From NCBI GenBank assembly GCA_050951925.1, contig JBMNJZ010000001.1, positions 868,001-932,000 on the forward strand: a DNA stretch of 64,000 nucleotides, written 5' to 3'. This DNA comes from UBA1046 sp012511325. GTDB taxonomy: Bacteria; Bacillota; Clostridia; Saccharofermentanales; DTU023. Under the pieces are notes generated by a model. It saw only the letters and a program-made list of their open reading frames with translations, was not told the DNA's origin and ran no database searches. The position numbers were made by a program, and so were the translations under genes. Position 1 is the first letter of the stretch; the number at the start of each line of letters is the position of its first letter. Shown here piece by piece: positions 22,581-32,144 of the stretch.

Positions 22581-22958
22581 ATGATTAGTTTTTTAGAGTG
22601 GATCTATCCGAAGCTTCCTGCCATTGATGGCATCACATGGACTCCCGGATGGCCGCAAGACTTCAAGTCTCTTCCTCGAGGATGTTTCCGCCTAGCTGAT
22701 GACTCTACAGGAGCGGTAACAACTGAAGGCGAAGGCAGTGCCAGAGTTGGAATCTATATCGACACCTGGCATGAAACGCCTGAAGACAGAGAGACTGCGT
22801 TTAAGCAGTTAAAACCACATTTTGATGGCCTCGGTATGAGCCGAGGCATGACTCGCCAGATTGAAGAGCTAAGACCGGATGGGCAAATTGCTTATCGTCT
22901 CACTGTTCTTTGGTCGGGTGAATATGATCATACAATGGGCCGGATGTGCCGGTCCTAG
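22581..22958 (+). CDS. Tail terminator-like protein
   Basis: A 125-residue protein between the gp10-like and tail tube genes, the usual place of the tail terminator (gpU/gp17 type). It has the expected alpha/beta pattern, with ARVGIYIDTWHETPEDRETA in the middle. The assignment rests mostly on synteny. Confidence 0.7.
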   Translation: MISFLEWIYPKLPAIDGITWTPGWPQDFKSLPRGCFRLADDSTGAVTTEGEGSARVGIYIDTWHETPEDRETAFKQLKPHFDGLGMSRGMTRQIEELRPDGQIAYRLTVLWSGEYDHTMGRMCRS

Positions 22959-22972
22959 AAAGGATAAGGTTA

Positions 22973-23449
22973 ATGGAACATACAACTAAAGGTACTATTT
23001 TCTACTACTACACAAAAGAAACGACTCCACAAGCAACTCAGATCTACGGCATGATGACCAAGCCTGCTTTGCCGGGTCTACCAAATCAGGTGGAAGCAAC
23101 CTCGCAAGAAGATTTGCATCAGAAGTTTGCTGATGGAGTCGAGCAGTACACAGACGCTAACTTTCAGTTTAAATATGCGGCTCTTGGGACAACTTCTAAC
23201 TATAACATTGACACATTTATGGAACAGGAAGAAGCTGGCGTGCACTACAAGTATGGAGTTAAATACCCGCATGGAAAATGTGTTGAGTTTGAAGCAAAGC
23301 CGTTTGTTCAGTATGACGCGACTAATGTAAACGCACTCGATACCTTTACGGTGGCAATGCGTGAAGTTAAGAACGTTGAGAAGAATGCTACGGCACCTGC
23401 AACGATTGTTGTACCGGCTCCTCCTCCTGCAGGCGGCGGTGGAGGTTAA
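22973..23449 (+). CDS. Major tail protein
   Basis: A 158-residue tail tube protein. The ATG 22973 has GAAAGGATAAGG before it; the frame opens earlier, inside the previous gene. Beta-rich with HYKYGVKYPHGKCVEFEAKP. The C-terminus ends in a Pro-rich then poly-Gly tail (PPPAGGGGG), unusual but compatible with a flexible surface end. A hairpin follows at 23480. Confidence 0.78.
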   Translation: MEHTTKGTIFYYYTKETTPQATQIYGMMTKPALPGLPNQVEATSQEDLHQKFADGVEQYTDANFQFKYAALGTTSNYNIDTFMEQEEAGVHYKYGVKYPHGKCVEFEAKPFVQYDATNVNALDTFTVAMREVKNVEKNATAPATIVVPAPPPAGGGGG

Positions 23450-23479
23450 TAACTGCTAACTGATTAACAGCATTTATAA

Positions 23480-23503
23480 GAGGCCGTCCATAGTGGTGGC
23501 CTC
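23480..23503 (+). terminator. Partial terminator after tail tube gene
   Basis: GAGGCC and GGCCTC pair around a 12-nt loop, followed by AATCTTTT. It probably reduces but does not stop transcription, keeping tube protein in excess of downstream tail proteins. Confidence 0.5.
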
Positions 23504-23526
23504 AATCTTTTAAGGAGAAAAATATA

Positions 23527-23970
23527 ATGAAAACATTAAAAGTGAAAGATCGTGAGATCCCGCTGCGAATCTACTCAAAACATATAAAGGGTGTGCAGGA
23601 TCTCTTGCCTGAAGGCATTCCCTTTGCACAAGCAACCATTGAAGCAATGGGAGATCCGGTGAACATCACAGTGCCATTTTTATGGGGCATTCTACAAGAC
23701 AGAAACAGTGATGAACCGGTTCCGGTCGATAAAGCTTATGAGCTCTATGATGACCTAATCGATACGGGTAAAACGGCAACTGACTTCGCGCAATTGGTTC
23801 TAGATATCTGTACTGAATCCGGTTTTTTCGACAAGGGCGGCAGAGAAGTTATGGCCGCCTATATAGTCAGGATAAAGGAAGTGCAGCAGAAAGCGATGCA
23901 GGAGCTGCAGGCGAAGGCGAAAGCAACGCAGACGCCAGCGCCGAAGCCAAGGCCCGGAGCAAAACGCTAG
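23527..23970 (+). CDS. Tail assembly chaperone, short form (gpG-like)
   Basis: A 147-residue zero-frame product with the core LPEGIPFAQATIEAMGDPVN and an Ala/Lys/Pro tail. It corresponds to lambda gpG, which together with its frameshifted longer form coats the tape measure during tail assembly. The stop at 23968-23970 lies just beyond a slippery A-AAA-C. Confidence 0.82.
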   Translation: MKTLKVKDREIPLRIYSKHIKGVQDLLPEGIPFAQATIEAMGDPVNITVPFLWGILQDRNSDEPVPVDKAYELYDDLIDTGKTATDFAQLVLDICTESGFFDKGGREVMAAYIVRIKEVQQKAMQELQAKAKATQTPAPKPRPGAKR

Positions 23971-24356
23971 GTGAATTAGCTGAGGACTTGTATTTTGCAT
24001 GCCTTACTCATGGCATGTTACCTCGTGATTGGGGCATGCAAACTTACGGTGAAAACCTTGACTGGCTAGAAGCTGCCAATGATCGAGAATATGCAAGCCT
24101 AAAGAAAATACAACTGGAAGCTTGGTATTACGGCATTGCCTTCAATGCTGCCTATGTTGCAGCGCGTAACGAACAATATTCATATCCCAAATCAGTATCA
24201 GAAATGTTCCCGCCTCAAAACGGTGAAGATATGCCCTCTGACTTGTCAGAGGAGGAGATCTGGGCGAGACAAGAGCGTATGTGGGATCTGGAAATGAACA
24301 GGATGGCAGCGGGATTAGAGGCTGCGGCAAAAGAACAAGCCGAAAAGATGGCATAG
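23527..24356 (+). CDS. Tail assembly chaperone, -1 frameshift form (gpGT-like)
   Basis: If ribosomes slip back one base on the A-AAA run at 23961-23964, translation passes the stop and enters a frame open to 24356, continuing TLGELAEDLYFACLTHGMLP. The second part (about 130 residues) has only a TTG as possible independent start at 23988 and no ribosome site before it. Length, order and place before the tape measure match the gpG/gpGT arrangement conserved in siphophages. Confidence 0.75.
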
Positions 24357-24369
24357 AAAGGAGTCTGCT

Positions 24370-27300
24370 ATGGATGGGACAATGGATGGGACAGTTGTTG
24401 AATCATTAATTGTTGAGTGGAGAGCAGACTACGCCAGACTGACTCAAGACATCGGCAAAATCAAGTCCGAGCTCAAAGCAGTCTGGGATGTTACAGAAGA
24501 TACCAACAAAGAATTTAAGGCCGGAAAAGCTGCAGCAGAAGCTTATGGCAACGGCCTGAACAGCATCGTTAGCAAAGCTGCGAGAGCTGCCGCTGCGATT
24601 TTCTCTGTTCATAAGGTTGTTGGCTACCTGAAAGACTCTATCCAGCTTGCAATGGAAGTAGTTGAGTCGGATTCGTTGTTTGAGACTACTTTAGGTAGAT
24701 GGGCAGACTCCACCAGAAAATGGGCGGACTCGATGCAAAACGCTCTTGGTGTTAACGCCTTTGAAGTCCGTAAAACTGTCGGCACATGGTACACAATGAC
24801 TCAGAGCATGGGGCTGACCGAAGAACAAGCCCTGGATATGTCAAAGTCACTTGTCCAGCTTAAGTATGACTTGGAATCCTTTTACAATATTGCGGGCGAG
24901 CAGGCTGAAACAATTATCCGGGGCATGATCTCAGGTGAAACTGAGCCGGCAAAGCGAATCGGTGTAATTCTTACAGAAGAAGCTGCAAAGCGAGAGTTAG
25001 TAGCGGCAGGCATAATCAAGCAGGGCCAAGCTGTTGACTTCACCACCCTAATGTATGGTCGTTATTTGGCTTTAATGCGTCAGACAGAAACGGCTCATGG
25101 TGATATGGCCAGGACAATAGACAGCCCTGCTAACCAGCTTAGGGTGATGCAGGCAGCTCTTAGAGACGCATCCTTGACGATGGGTCAGGCTTTCTTGCCT
25201 GTTATTCAAGCTGTACTGCCTGCTCTTCAATATCTTGCAGCATTTATTAAGATTGTTGCTAATAGTCTGTCATCATTGTTTGGCGGTAAGAGTCGCGGGA
25301 GCGCTGTTGATACGGAGCAGATGAAGCTTAAAACCGGCCTTGGCGGCCTTGGTGCCGGAGTTGCTCAAGGTGAGGAAGGCTGGAAAAAATACGGTAACAC
25401 AGCTAAGCAGGCACTTGGTAAGGCAAGGCAGGGTGTTAAAGAGCTGCAGGCTTCCATCATGGGCTTTGACCAGCTCAATGTCATGGCCGACCAAAGTAAA
25501 GGCGCTTCTGGTGGTGTAGGTGGTGGAAATGCTCTTACCCCCGGAGGGATCGGCGGTCTGGATATTGGCAGTTTAAATGCTGATATTGATGGTGTATTGG
25601 GAGGTCTCCAGGAGTGGAGTGATAAGGCCACAGAGATAGAACAGAAGGTTCAGAGCTTTATTAATGCACTTATGCAGTCTCCAATAGGAGTGTTTGGACA
25701 GACTATCTATAATGCATTTGCTGATGTCTACAATGACATTTTACTCCCACTAGGAACATGGCTAATGGAGAATTCGGAATGGGCTATTGCAGGTCTTGAA
25801 GGCATTCTGGCCGGAGTTTTAGGCTTTAAGATTGCGGGCAAGATCTTCGGTCCTGGATCCCCCGTAGCACTCGCAATAGGAATTATAACAGGCCTTGCCG
25901 GAGCTATTGACGGCTTTTTCCGCGAGCGTCACCGTTTGGCGAAGCTTGAGGATCTTGCTGGGAGATTTGGCGATATCTCTATAAGCATGGAACAGGCCGA
26001 AGACTGGGCGCAAAACTTTTTCCGCACCTTAGACTCTGATCTTGTTGATGCTGCGTTGGCGAAAACGGCTGAGTTAAAAGATAATTTTGACAGTTGGAAA
26101 AGCTCATTAAGTGGCATGATGACCAGAGTGTATACCGCTTCTATAGGTTTCGACCTCTCAGCTGAAGAGACAGATGAACTTAAAAAGGGAATTGAGCAAA
26201 TAGTAATTGAGGGTCAAAAGATTGCAAATGAAGCAAAGCTTGCAATTCCTATTGTGTTCTCGAATCTTAACTTGCCGGATGAAGTAGCTATGGCCCTTTA
26301 TAGTGGCTATGCCGATATGGAGCAAGACTTTATCGAAACAGGCGAAAAACTAAGACAAGCTTTTGATAACGCTATTGCCGATGGAGTTATTGATGAAGCT
26401 GAATTTGAACTAATCAGAAAGCTCCAACTCGAAATGCAGCAGATCCTGCAAAAAATGGCAGACGCAAAATCAGCTGTGGCACTTGAGGCTATTTGGTCAG
26501 ATGAAGGAGTGCCAGTTACTCCGGAAAGTTTTAAAAATCTCCAAAAAGCTGCAAACGAAGAAGTACAACGCCAGATCCAAGCAAATAAGGACCTGGCGAT
26601 TGAGCAGATGGCTTATGTGCAGCTTGCTCCTAATTTATCTGAAGCCGAGAAAGAGCGATTTAAAGAAATAATCCAGCAAAGCGTCAGTGAACAGAATATT
26701 GCTGTAAGCCTTAAGAACATTAAGTTTGAAAAAGAGTTTATTGAAAAGGCTTTTGGTGATGCTCTCTCAACAGTTGCTACAAGCTTTAGTTCGACTGACG
26801 CGCAGGAAATATCTTTGGACTTTGTAAAATCACTACAGGGCATTAAAGACTCAGCTTTGTTATTACTACATAGGGGGGACGATAGAAAAGCGCTTGAAAA
26901 AATGTTTGGACTTGATAAGTTGTCTGCTGCGACAAAGAGCAACCTAAAGGACTTCTATGAAGGTCTCATGCCCACCAACAAAGAACTCATGCAATTATTT
27001 AAGGCAGGATTTGATTCTGGTAAGCAAATAACTGAAGGTACTGCTGCAGGACTTATTAATGTCCATTCTGTTGGCGCAGCCAGCGGCAACCTAGATTCTT
27101 TACTGTTTATGCTTGGCCGGAAAATGTCTGAGAGCCCGGAAGCTGTTGAGATGTATAAAAAGGCAAAGGCAGCAGGTGAAGACATCAACATGTTCTATGC
27201 AGCCGGCATGGAGAGCGGCATGACTCTACCCGGTGAGGTCACTGGAGATATCCTCGACAATGTAATAGCTAAGCTTGAAAGCGGATCTATTGAAGTTGAG

Positions 27301-28341
27301 CAAGCTCTAATTGAGCTCGGGATTGATATCGAGCGAGCTGGTGACAGGGCTGCCCGTAGACTAAAAACCACAGGCATTGACATCGCAGAGTCACTTCTTG
27401 GCGGCTTCAAAAACACCGTAGGGAAAGATAGAACCGCAGTGACTAATCTCGATAAATGGCTAAGGAGCAATAGTAAAACTGTAGAAGACAAAGTGTCTCA
27501 GTACATGCGCCAGGGCATGACTCTAGCTGAGGCGTTAATCAAGGCATACAGCGAGTCAGCAGAAGCGGACACGGATGCCGGCCGGGAAACTTTGGCGTGG
27601 CTGAAACGAAACGCCAATGTAATCGTTGACAATCTCTACTACATGCAAACTCCGGCAGAAGAGCTGGCGGACGCAATCATTAGTAGTTTTTCATCGAACA
27701 TAAACAAGCCGCCGCCGAAGGCTCTTGGTGACTGGCTGAACAACAATAAAAAGACCCTCAAAGATCAAATCGCGCCCTATATGGCACAAGGTATGAGCTT
27801 AACAGAGGCGGTCATACAGGCATATGTTGACTCTACTAATGCTGACACGAAAGCGGAAACAGCAGCGAGAAACTGGGCTAAAGATAATGCGAAAGCTATA
27901 AATGACGAGCTTTGGAGATTCACAAACGAAGGCAAAAAAGCTGCGGGCGAGCTCCGGAAAGGCTTTATTGATCAGCTGAAGAAAAGTCCGATGCAGGTCA
28001 AGCTTAGTACTTCTACTTCTGGGATCAATACTAGAGTTATCGCCACTCCTTATGCGGCAGGTGGTTTCCCTGAAGTGGGAGAGCTATTTATTGCGAGAGA
28101 GGCCGGCCCAGAGTTGGTAGGGAGGATGGGCAGCCGAACGGTTGTAGCTAATAATGATCAGATTATCGCCGGCATAGAAGCCGGCGTTTTTAATGCCGTG
28201 GTTGCCGCAATGTCAGGAACGAAGGGTGGAAGCGGGAACAGTCCTATTATAATCCCTGTCTACATCGGCCCAGAGAAAATCTATGAAGCTGTTGTTGATG
28301 CCGGGAATCGCCGGAGCGTTAGAGCCGGAAGGAGGTTGTGA
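24370..28341 (+). CDS. Tape measure protein
   Basis: A 1,323-residue tail tape measure protein, the largest gene of the prophage. The N-terminal part is helical; hydrophobic segments lie at about residues 275-300 and 472-517 (GILAGVLGFKIAGKIFG region), and a Gly-rich linker lies between. The C-terminal third has repeated helical blocks containing MRQGMTLAEALIKAYSESAE-like and MAQGMSLTEAVIQAYVDSTN-like units. Tail length follows from its length; the hydrophobic segments are thought to help DNA cross the host membrane. Confidence 0.93.
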   Translation: MDGTMDGTVVESLIVEWRADYARLTQDIGKIKSELKAVWDVTEDTNKEFKAGKAAAEAYGNGLNSIVSKAARAAAAIFSVHKVVGYLKDSIQLAMEVVESDSLFETTLGRWADSTRKWADSMQNALGVNAFEVRKTVGTWYTMTQSMGLTEEQALDMSKSLVQLKYDLESFYNIAGEQAETIIRGMISGETEPAKRIGVILTEEAAKRELVAAGIIKQGQAVDFTTLMYGRYLALMRQTETAHGDMARTIDSPANQLRVMQAALRDASLTMGQAFLPVIQAVLPALQYLAAFIKIVANSLSSLFGGKSRGSAVDTEQMKLKTGLGGLGAGVAQGEEGWKKYGNTAKQALGKARQGVKELQASIMGFDQLNVMADQSKGASGGVGGGNALTPGGIGGLDIGSLNADIDGVLGGLQEWSDKATEIEQKVQSFINALMQSPIGVFGQTIYNAFADVYNDILLPLGTWLMENSEWAIAGLEGILAGVLGFKIAGKIFGPGSPVALAIGIITGLAGAIDGFFRERHRLAKLEDLAGRFGDISISMEQAEDWAQNFFRTLDSDLVDAALAKTAELKDNFDSWKSSLSGMMTRVYTASIGFDLSAEETDELKKGIEQIVIEGQKIANEAKLAIPIVFSNLNLPDEVAMALYSGYADMEQDFIETGEKLRQAFDNAIADGVIDEAEFELIRKLQLEMQQILQKMADAKSAVALEAIWSDEGVPVTPESFKNLQKAANEEVQRQIQANKDLAIEQMAYVQLAPNLSEAEKERFKEIIQQSVSEQNIAVSLKNIKFEKEFIEKAFGDALSTVATSFSSTDAQEISLDFVKSLQGIKDSALLLLHRGDDRKALEKMFGLDKLSAATKSNLKDFYEGLMPTNKELMQLFKAGFDSGKQITEGTAAGLINVHSVGAASGNLDSLLFMLGRKMSESPEAVEMYKKAKAAGEDINMFYAAGMESGMTLPGEVTGDILDNVIAKLESGSIEVEQALIELGIDIERAGDRAARRLKTTGIDIAESLLGGFKNTVGKDRTAVTNLDKWLRSNSKTVEDKVSQYMRQGMTLAEALIKAYSESAEADTDAGRETLAWLKRNANVIVDNLYYMQTPAEELADAIISSFSSNINKPPPKALGDWLNNNKKTLKDQIAPYMAQGMSLTEAVIQAYVDSTNADTKAETAARNWAKDNAKAINDELWRFTNEGKKAAGELRKGFIDQLKKSPMQVKLSTSTSGINTRVIATPYAAGGFPEVGELFIAREAGPELVGRMGSRTVVANNDQIIAGIEAGVFNAVVAAMSGTKGGSGNSPIIIPVYIGPEKIYEAVVDAGNRRSVRAGRRL

Positions 28342-28754
28342 TGGCTAGTATTTTGATCCAGAAAGTTGAGCCAGCCAGTGATACCGGAGTTAAGACCGGT
28401 CAGGCATACAGTGACATCTTGCCTCCGTCTCACTATGAGTGGGGCAAAGAGGATATCTCTGATCCTAAGGCGGGCCGAACCAGCAGTATGGCAATGAAAA
28501 AGCTGCTCCGAGGCAAGGCCAGAACATTGAATTTAGCTTGGAATGGCAAATCATATGCGGAGATTGCCGCTGTTCTGCAGGCCTTCGATCATGAGTACGC
28601 CTGGATAACCTACATTGACGCCTTAACCGGGGTTGCAAGTTCCAAGTTGTTTTACATGTCCGGTATGAAAGCTACATCTTTCACGGCCACTAAGGGTGGT
28701 ATCTGGGAAGTAGCGACAGTCAATTGCATACAGGCTATCCCGGATCCACCATAG
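28341..28754 (+). CDS. Tail protein after tape measure (DUF6711-like)
   Basis: A 137-residue protein with ATG overlapping the tape-measure stop and GGAAGGAGG before it. It begins MASILIQKVEPASDTGVKTG and has a conserved Trp-rich middle (ARTLNLAWNGKSYAEIAAVL). It stands where the distal tail protein usually is, although it is shorter than Dit; a small hub component is plausible. Confidence 0.65.
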   Translation: MASILIQKVEPASDTGVKTGQAYSDILPPSHYEWGKEDISDPKAGRTSSMAMKKLLRGKARTLNLAWNGKSYAEIAAVLQAFDHEYAWITYIDALTGVASSKLFYMSGMKATSFTATKGGIWEVATVNCIQAIPDPP

Positions 28755-28768
28755 GAGGGAGGTAAGAC

Positions 28769-31700
28769 ATGCAGACTTTAACTTCTGAGCAGCTTGCTTG
28801 GGTAAAGCAGGGCAAAACAATCAAAACGCTAATGACGATAACCCCCCAAGTTGGCGATCCGATGGAAGTTGATTATCTTCACGATATTGTTGAGGATAGC
28901 TTTTCACTGGATCGCAACTCCGCCGTGGGTAAGGACATCGAGATAGGCTGCGCTGATGCTGCAGAGCTTAAATTTGAGCTCTATCGAGGTACTAAATATC
29001 AAAATCTAGTTCTGGAAGGATCACAAATTGATCTTGAGTTTGAGATCGCCGGAGCTACAATCCCCGGCGGAGTTTTTACTATTGATGAAAAGCCGGCTAT
29101 AGGAGAGATCCTAAGGATCTGCGCGCTGGATAACATGATTAAGTTCAGTCAGCCTTTTGTATCGGCAGTGCCATACCCCCGCACATTGGGAGATATCCTT
29201 AATGAGTGCTGCACTATTTGCGGCGTAACAAATGGCGTTGGGACTTTCCCTAACATGAATTTATCAATAACAAAGCGCCCGGACACGACAGAGACCACCC
29301 ATCAGCAGATGGTGAGCTTTATTGCAGCAATGGCCGGCAGGAATGCTTATGTTGATGAGGCCGGTATCCTCCGTTTCCGTTGGTATGGCAGCGATCCTGT
29401 CCTGTCTCTGGAGAACTCCGACTATTGGGAGATTGAGTTTGCTGAGAATAATCAGCAGATAACAGGCCTGGTCTGCCTTGATAAGTCAGGGGTAAGACGG
29501 CTGGCAGGCGAGGAGGGGTATGTGCTGGATCTGACCGGTAATCCCTTTTTAGACCGCGATACTCAAGCTAGACTTGCTTCGATCTTAACGCAAATAGGGT
29601 CAACTGTGTGGCGTCCTGTCTATAGACTAGACGCAATTATGCTGCCTCATGTCTGGCCGGGCGATCAGCTGCAGATAGAAACAGATTCCGGCACAATCTC
29701 AACAATTGTCACGAATCATCTTATGACATCCGGTTCTAACATTGCTGCTGCCGGGAAACCTGAAACAGCTAAACAGTATGCCAGTTTGCCATCTTTTACT
29801 GCCAAAGAGCAGCGAGAAATTATTGAAGTAATTTATACCAGAAAGCTGGTAGCTGACTCTATCTTAGTACCCGGCGCGGATGAATCGCCGGATGATGTCC
29901 TAACTAACGTTTTAACCGAAATCAAAGGCGGCAAGATCACTCTGTCCTCACAAACCGTGATGGAGCCGGAGGTACAAGAGTCGCTGCAGGGCGTTCCGGG
30001 TGCTGACGGGCAGCCCACATATACATGGATAAAGTACGCTGACAGCCCGACAAGCGGCATGAGTGATAGCCCTGATGGCAAGGCTTACATCGGCATCGCG
30101 CATAACAAAACAACGGCGACAGAAAGCACGAATTACAGTGATTATCAATGGTCGCTGATTAAGGGCGCTGATGGGGAGCCGTTTGTGTGGAATATTTACA
30201 CCGGCTCCAAGGACTTTAGTGGTAGCTGGAGTGGACTACATTACTGGACTGACGGCGAGCCATACGGGGATTTTGCAGTAAAGGAGAGGGCGAATAAATG
30301 GGGCGGAATGTACCAGTCATTGCCGATGCAAACTGGTGACATTGTGACTATATCTTTTTTCGCTAAAGTCGAGCTTGGCAGCACAATAATGTCTGTCCAT
30401 AAAAACATAGCACTACCAGGAAATGTCAGCACTGGACTTAGTATAATCGGCGGAAATTTTTCAAATATTACGCCTTATTGGGTGCGCCCCCAACAAAACG
30501 GCACAGAATGGAAACGCTACTGGGCAACACTTGAAGCTACTCAAGATGATGTGATTTTGTCGTGGCGCATCGAAAATAGCGTCGATCTTAAAAAATTAAG
30601 TATATGCGGATTAACGCTTCAGCGGGGGGCTTGGAGCGGAATGGAAGCACCTTCCTGGTCGCCCCACCCTGACGACCTGATAGGCGACACCGGAACCGGC
30701 ATCTCCTCCGTCACAATCGAATACGCAATCGGCGGCACGACAGCGCCTAGTTCTGGCTGGTCAACAACGCCCCCAACAACGTGGGGCGATACACAGTATC
30801 TCTGGACTAGGAACAAAATCACGTACACCGACAGCACGGTTGCTTACGCAGGAACAAACAGACTGTCTGATGTGGAGGCGGAGAGGGCGCTGGAAAAGGC
30901 GAAGGATTATGCGGATCAGATTCAGGTTGGGGGGCGGAATCTTGCTAAGAGAGCTGATCTCGTGGCGTCAGAGGTTACTTTGGACTTATCGAATTTTTCA
31001 AGAGGTTCTTTTACGATTGAAAAATCTATCGCTTATGCTGGTGTGAAGGTCAAGATTGGGCACCTTGAGCCTGATACAAAGTACATCTTGCACTATAAAT
31101 TTAAGAAATTGAGCGGTACCTTAATTAAGTGGGGTGGGGCATATGACGCAGGTTCAATAGTTAGTCCTGCTCCTGCTTATTATGATGGTGTCCTCAGATG
31201 GAACTACGCAGATCCTAAAAATATGACAGACGATACAGCCATTCATGATGTGGTTGTTCCGTTTACGACCCAAAATTCAGTCGATCCTACTCATGCGATC
31301 TGGATCCAACCGAACAGATCTGATGGCACGACAATCAAGGCTGAGATTATCGAGCTGCAACTAATGCGCGGGACAAGGGTAATGGACTGGCAACCAGCCC
31401 CCGAAGACGTGCAGCAGCAGATTGACGACATGGTAGACATAGAATCAACCACTGTTGACTATGCCGCCTCAACCTCAGGCACCACTGCGCCGTCTAGCGG
31501 GTGGCAGACTAGCGTGCCCGAAGTTGACAGGGGCGCTTATCTTTGGACTAGAACCACCTTCACTTACAGCGACAGTACCACTAGGACGGTATACAGCGTC
31601 TCTTACATGGGAGCAGACGGCACGGACGGGCACAGCGGAATTAATGGTCTAACGCCATATGTGCATATAGCTTATGCGGACGATGAATCGGGCACGGGAT

Positions 31701-32140
31701 TTTCTAAATCGCCGGCGAATAAATCTTACATCGGCGTCTACACCGACTACGAACCGGAAGACGCAGCGGCAGGCTCGGAGCTGTGGCAGTGGTCACCGCT
31801 TATGGACGCTCAAAGATACGCAGAATTACAGACAAGTTACACGAACTTAGAAGCAGGTCAAGCATCGCTTGGGTCGAGGCTGGGGGCATACGAGGAACAG
31901 CTCAGTTTGCAACCAACAGAAATTGCCATGAAGGTCATGTCGGGGTCTGAGCTGGTGCCGGTCATGAAGTTGTCGGGAACGAGGCTTTCGTTCTTGCAAG
32001 ACAGGGCTGAGATTAGCTACTTTGCCAACCAGCAGATGCTTATCCAGCGAGCTGAGATTATCCAGCAACTCAAAGTCGGAAACCATGTGGCTGAGAAGTA
32101 CGGCACAGAGTTTACCGTTTGGCGGTATGTAGGGGAGTGA
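28769..32140 (+). CDS. Tail-tip/receptor-binding protein
   Basis: A 1,123-residue tail-tip protein. Residues 1-360 look like a baseplate hub (Tal-like) fold, with YLHDIVEDSFSLDRNSAVGK near the N-terminus. The rest is modular: two copies of a Trp-rich unit (PSSGWSTTPPTTWGDTQYLW and PSSGWQTSVPEVDRGAYLW), two YVHIAYAD/YTWIKYAD-type units, and two carbohydrate-binding-like modules between them, each ending in a Leu-Gln-Leu-Met-Arg or related strand. The C-terminus is a fibre-like tail. It should contact the host surface; the repeats are the likely specificity part. Confidence 0.8.
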   Translation: MQTLTSEQLAWVKQGKTIKTLMTITPQVGDPMEVDYLHDIVEDSFSLDRNSAVGKDIEIGCADAAELKFELYRGTKYQNLVLEGSQIDLEFEIAGATIPGGVFTIDEKPAIGEILRICALDNMIKFSQPFVSAVPYPRTLGDILNECCTICGVTNGVGTFPNMNLSITKRPDTTETTHQQMVSFIAAMAGRNAYVDEAGILRFRWYGSDPVLSLENSDYWEIEFAENNQQITGLVCLDKSGVRRLAGEEGYVLDLTGNPFLDRDTQARLASILTQIGSTVWRPVYRLDAIMLPHVWPGDQLQIETDSGTISTIVTNHLMTSGSNIAAAGKPETAKQYASLPSFTAKEQREIIEVIYTRKLVADSILVPGADESPDDVLTNVLTEIKGGKITLSSQTVMEPEVQESLQGVPGADGQPTYTWIKYADSPTSGMSDSPDGKAYIGIAHNKTTATESTNYSDYQWSLIKGADGEPFVWNIYTGSKDFSGSWSGLHYWTDGEPYGDFAVKERANKWGGMYQSLPMQTGDIVTISFFAKVELGSTIMSVHKNIALPGNVSTGLSIIGGNFSNITPYWVRPQQNGTEWKRYWATLEATQDDVILSWRIENSVDLKKLSICGLTLQRGAWSGMEAPSWSPHPDDLIGDTGTGISSVTIEYAIGGTTAPSSGWSTTPPTTWGDTQYLWTRNKITYTDSTVAYAGTNRLSDVEAERALEKAKDYADQIQVGGRNLAKRADLVASEVTLDLSNFSRGSFTIEKSIAYAGVKVKIGHLEPDTKYILHYKFKKLSGTLIKWGGAYDAGSIVSPAPAYYDGVLRWNYADPKNMTDDTAIHDVVVPFTTQNSVDPTHAIWIQPNRSDGTTIKAEIIELQLMRGTRVMDWQPAPEDVQQQIDDMVDIESTTVDYAASTSGTTAPSSGWQTSVPEVDRGAYLWTRTTFTYSDSTTRTVYSVSYMGADGTDGHSGINGLTPYVHIAYADDESGTGFSKSPANKSYIGVYTDYEPEDAAAGSELWQWSPLMDAQRYAELQTSYTNLEAGQASLGSRLGAYEEQLSLQPTEIAMKVMSGSELVPVMKLSGTRLSFLQDRAEISYFANQQMLIQRAEIIQQLKVGNHVAEKYGTEFTVWRYVGE

Positions 32141-32144
32141 TGAT

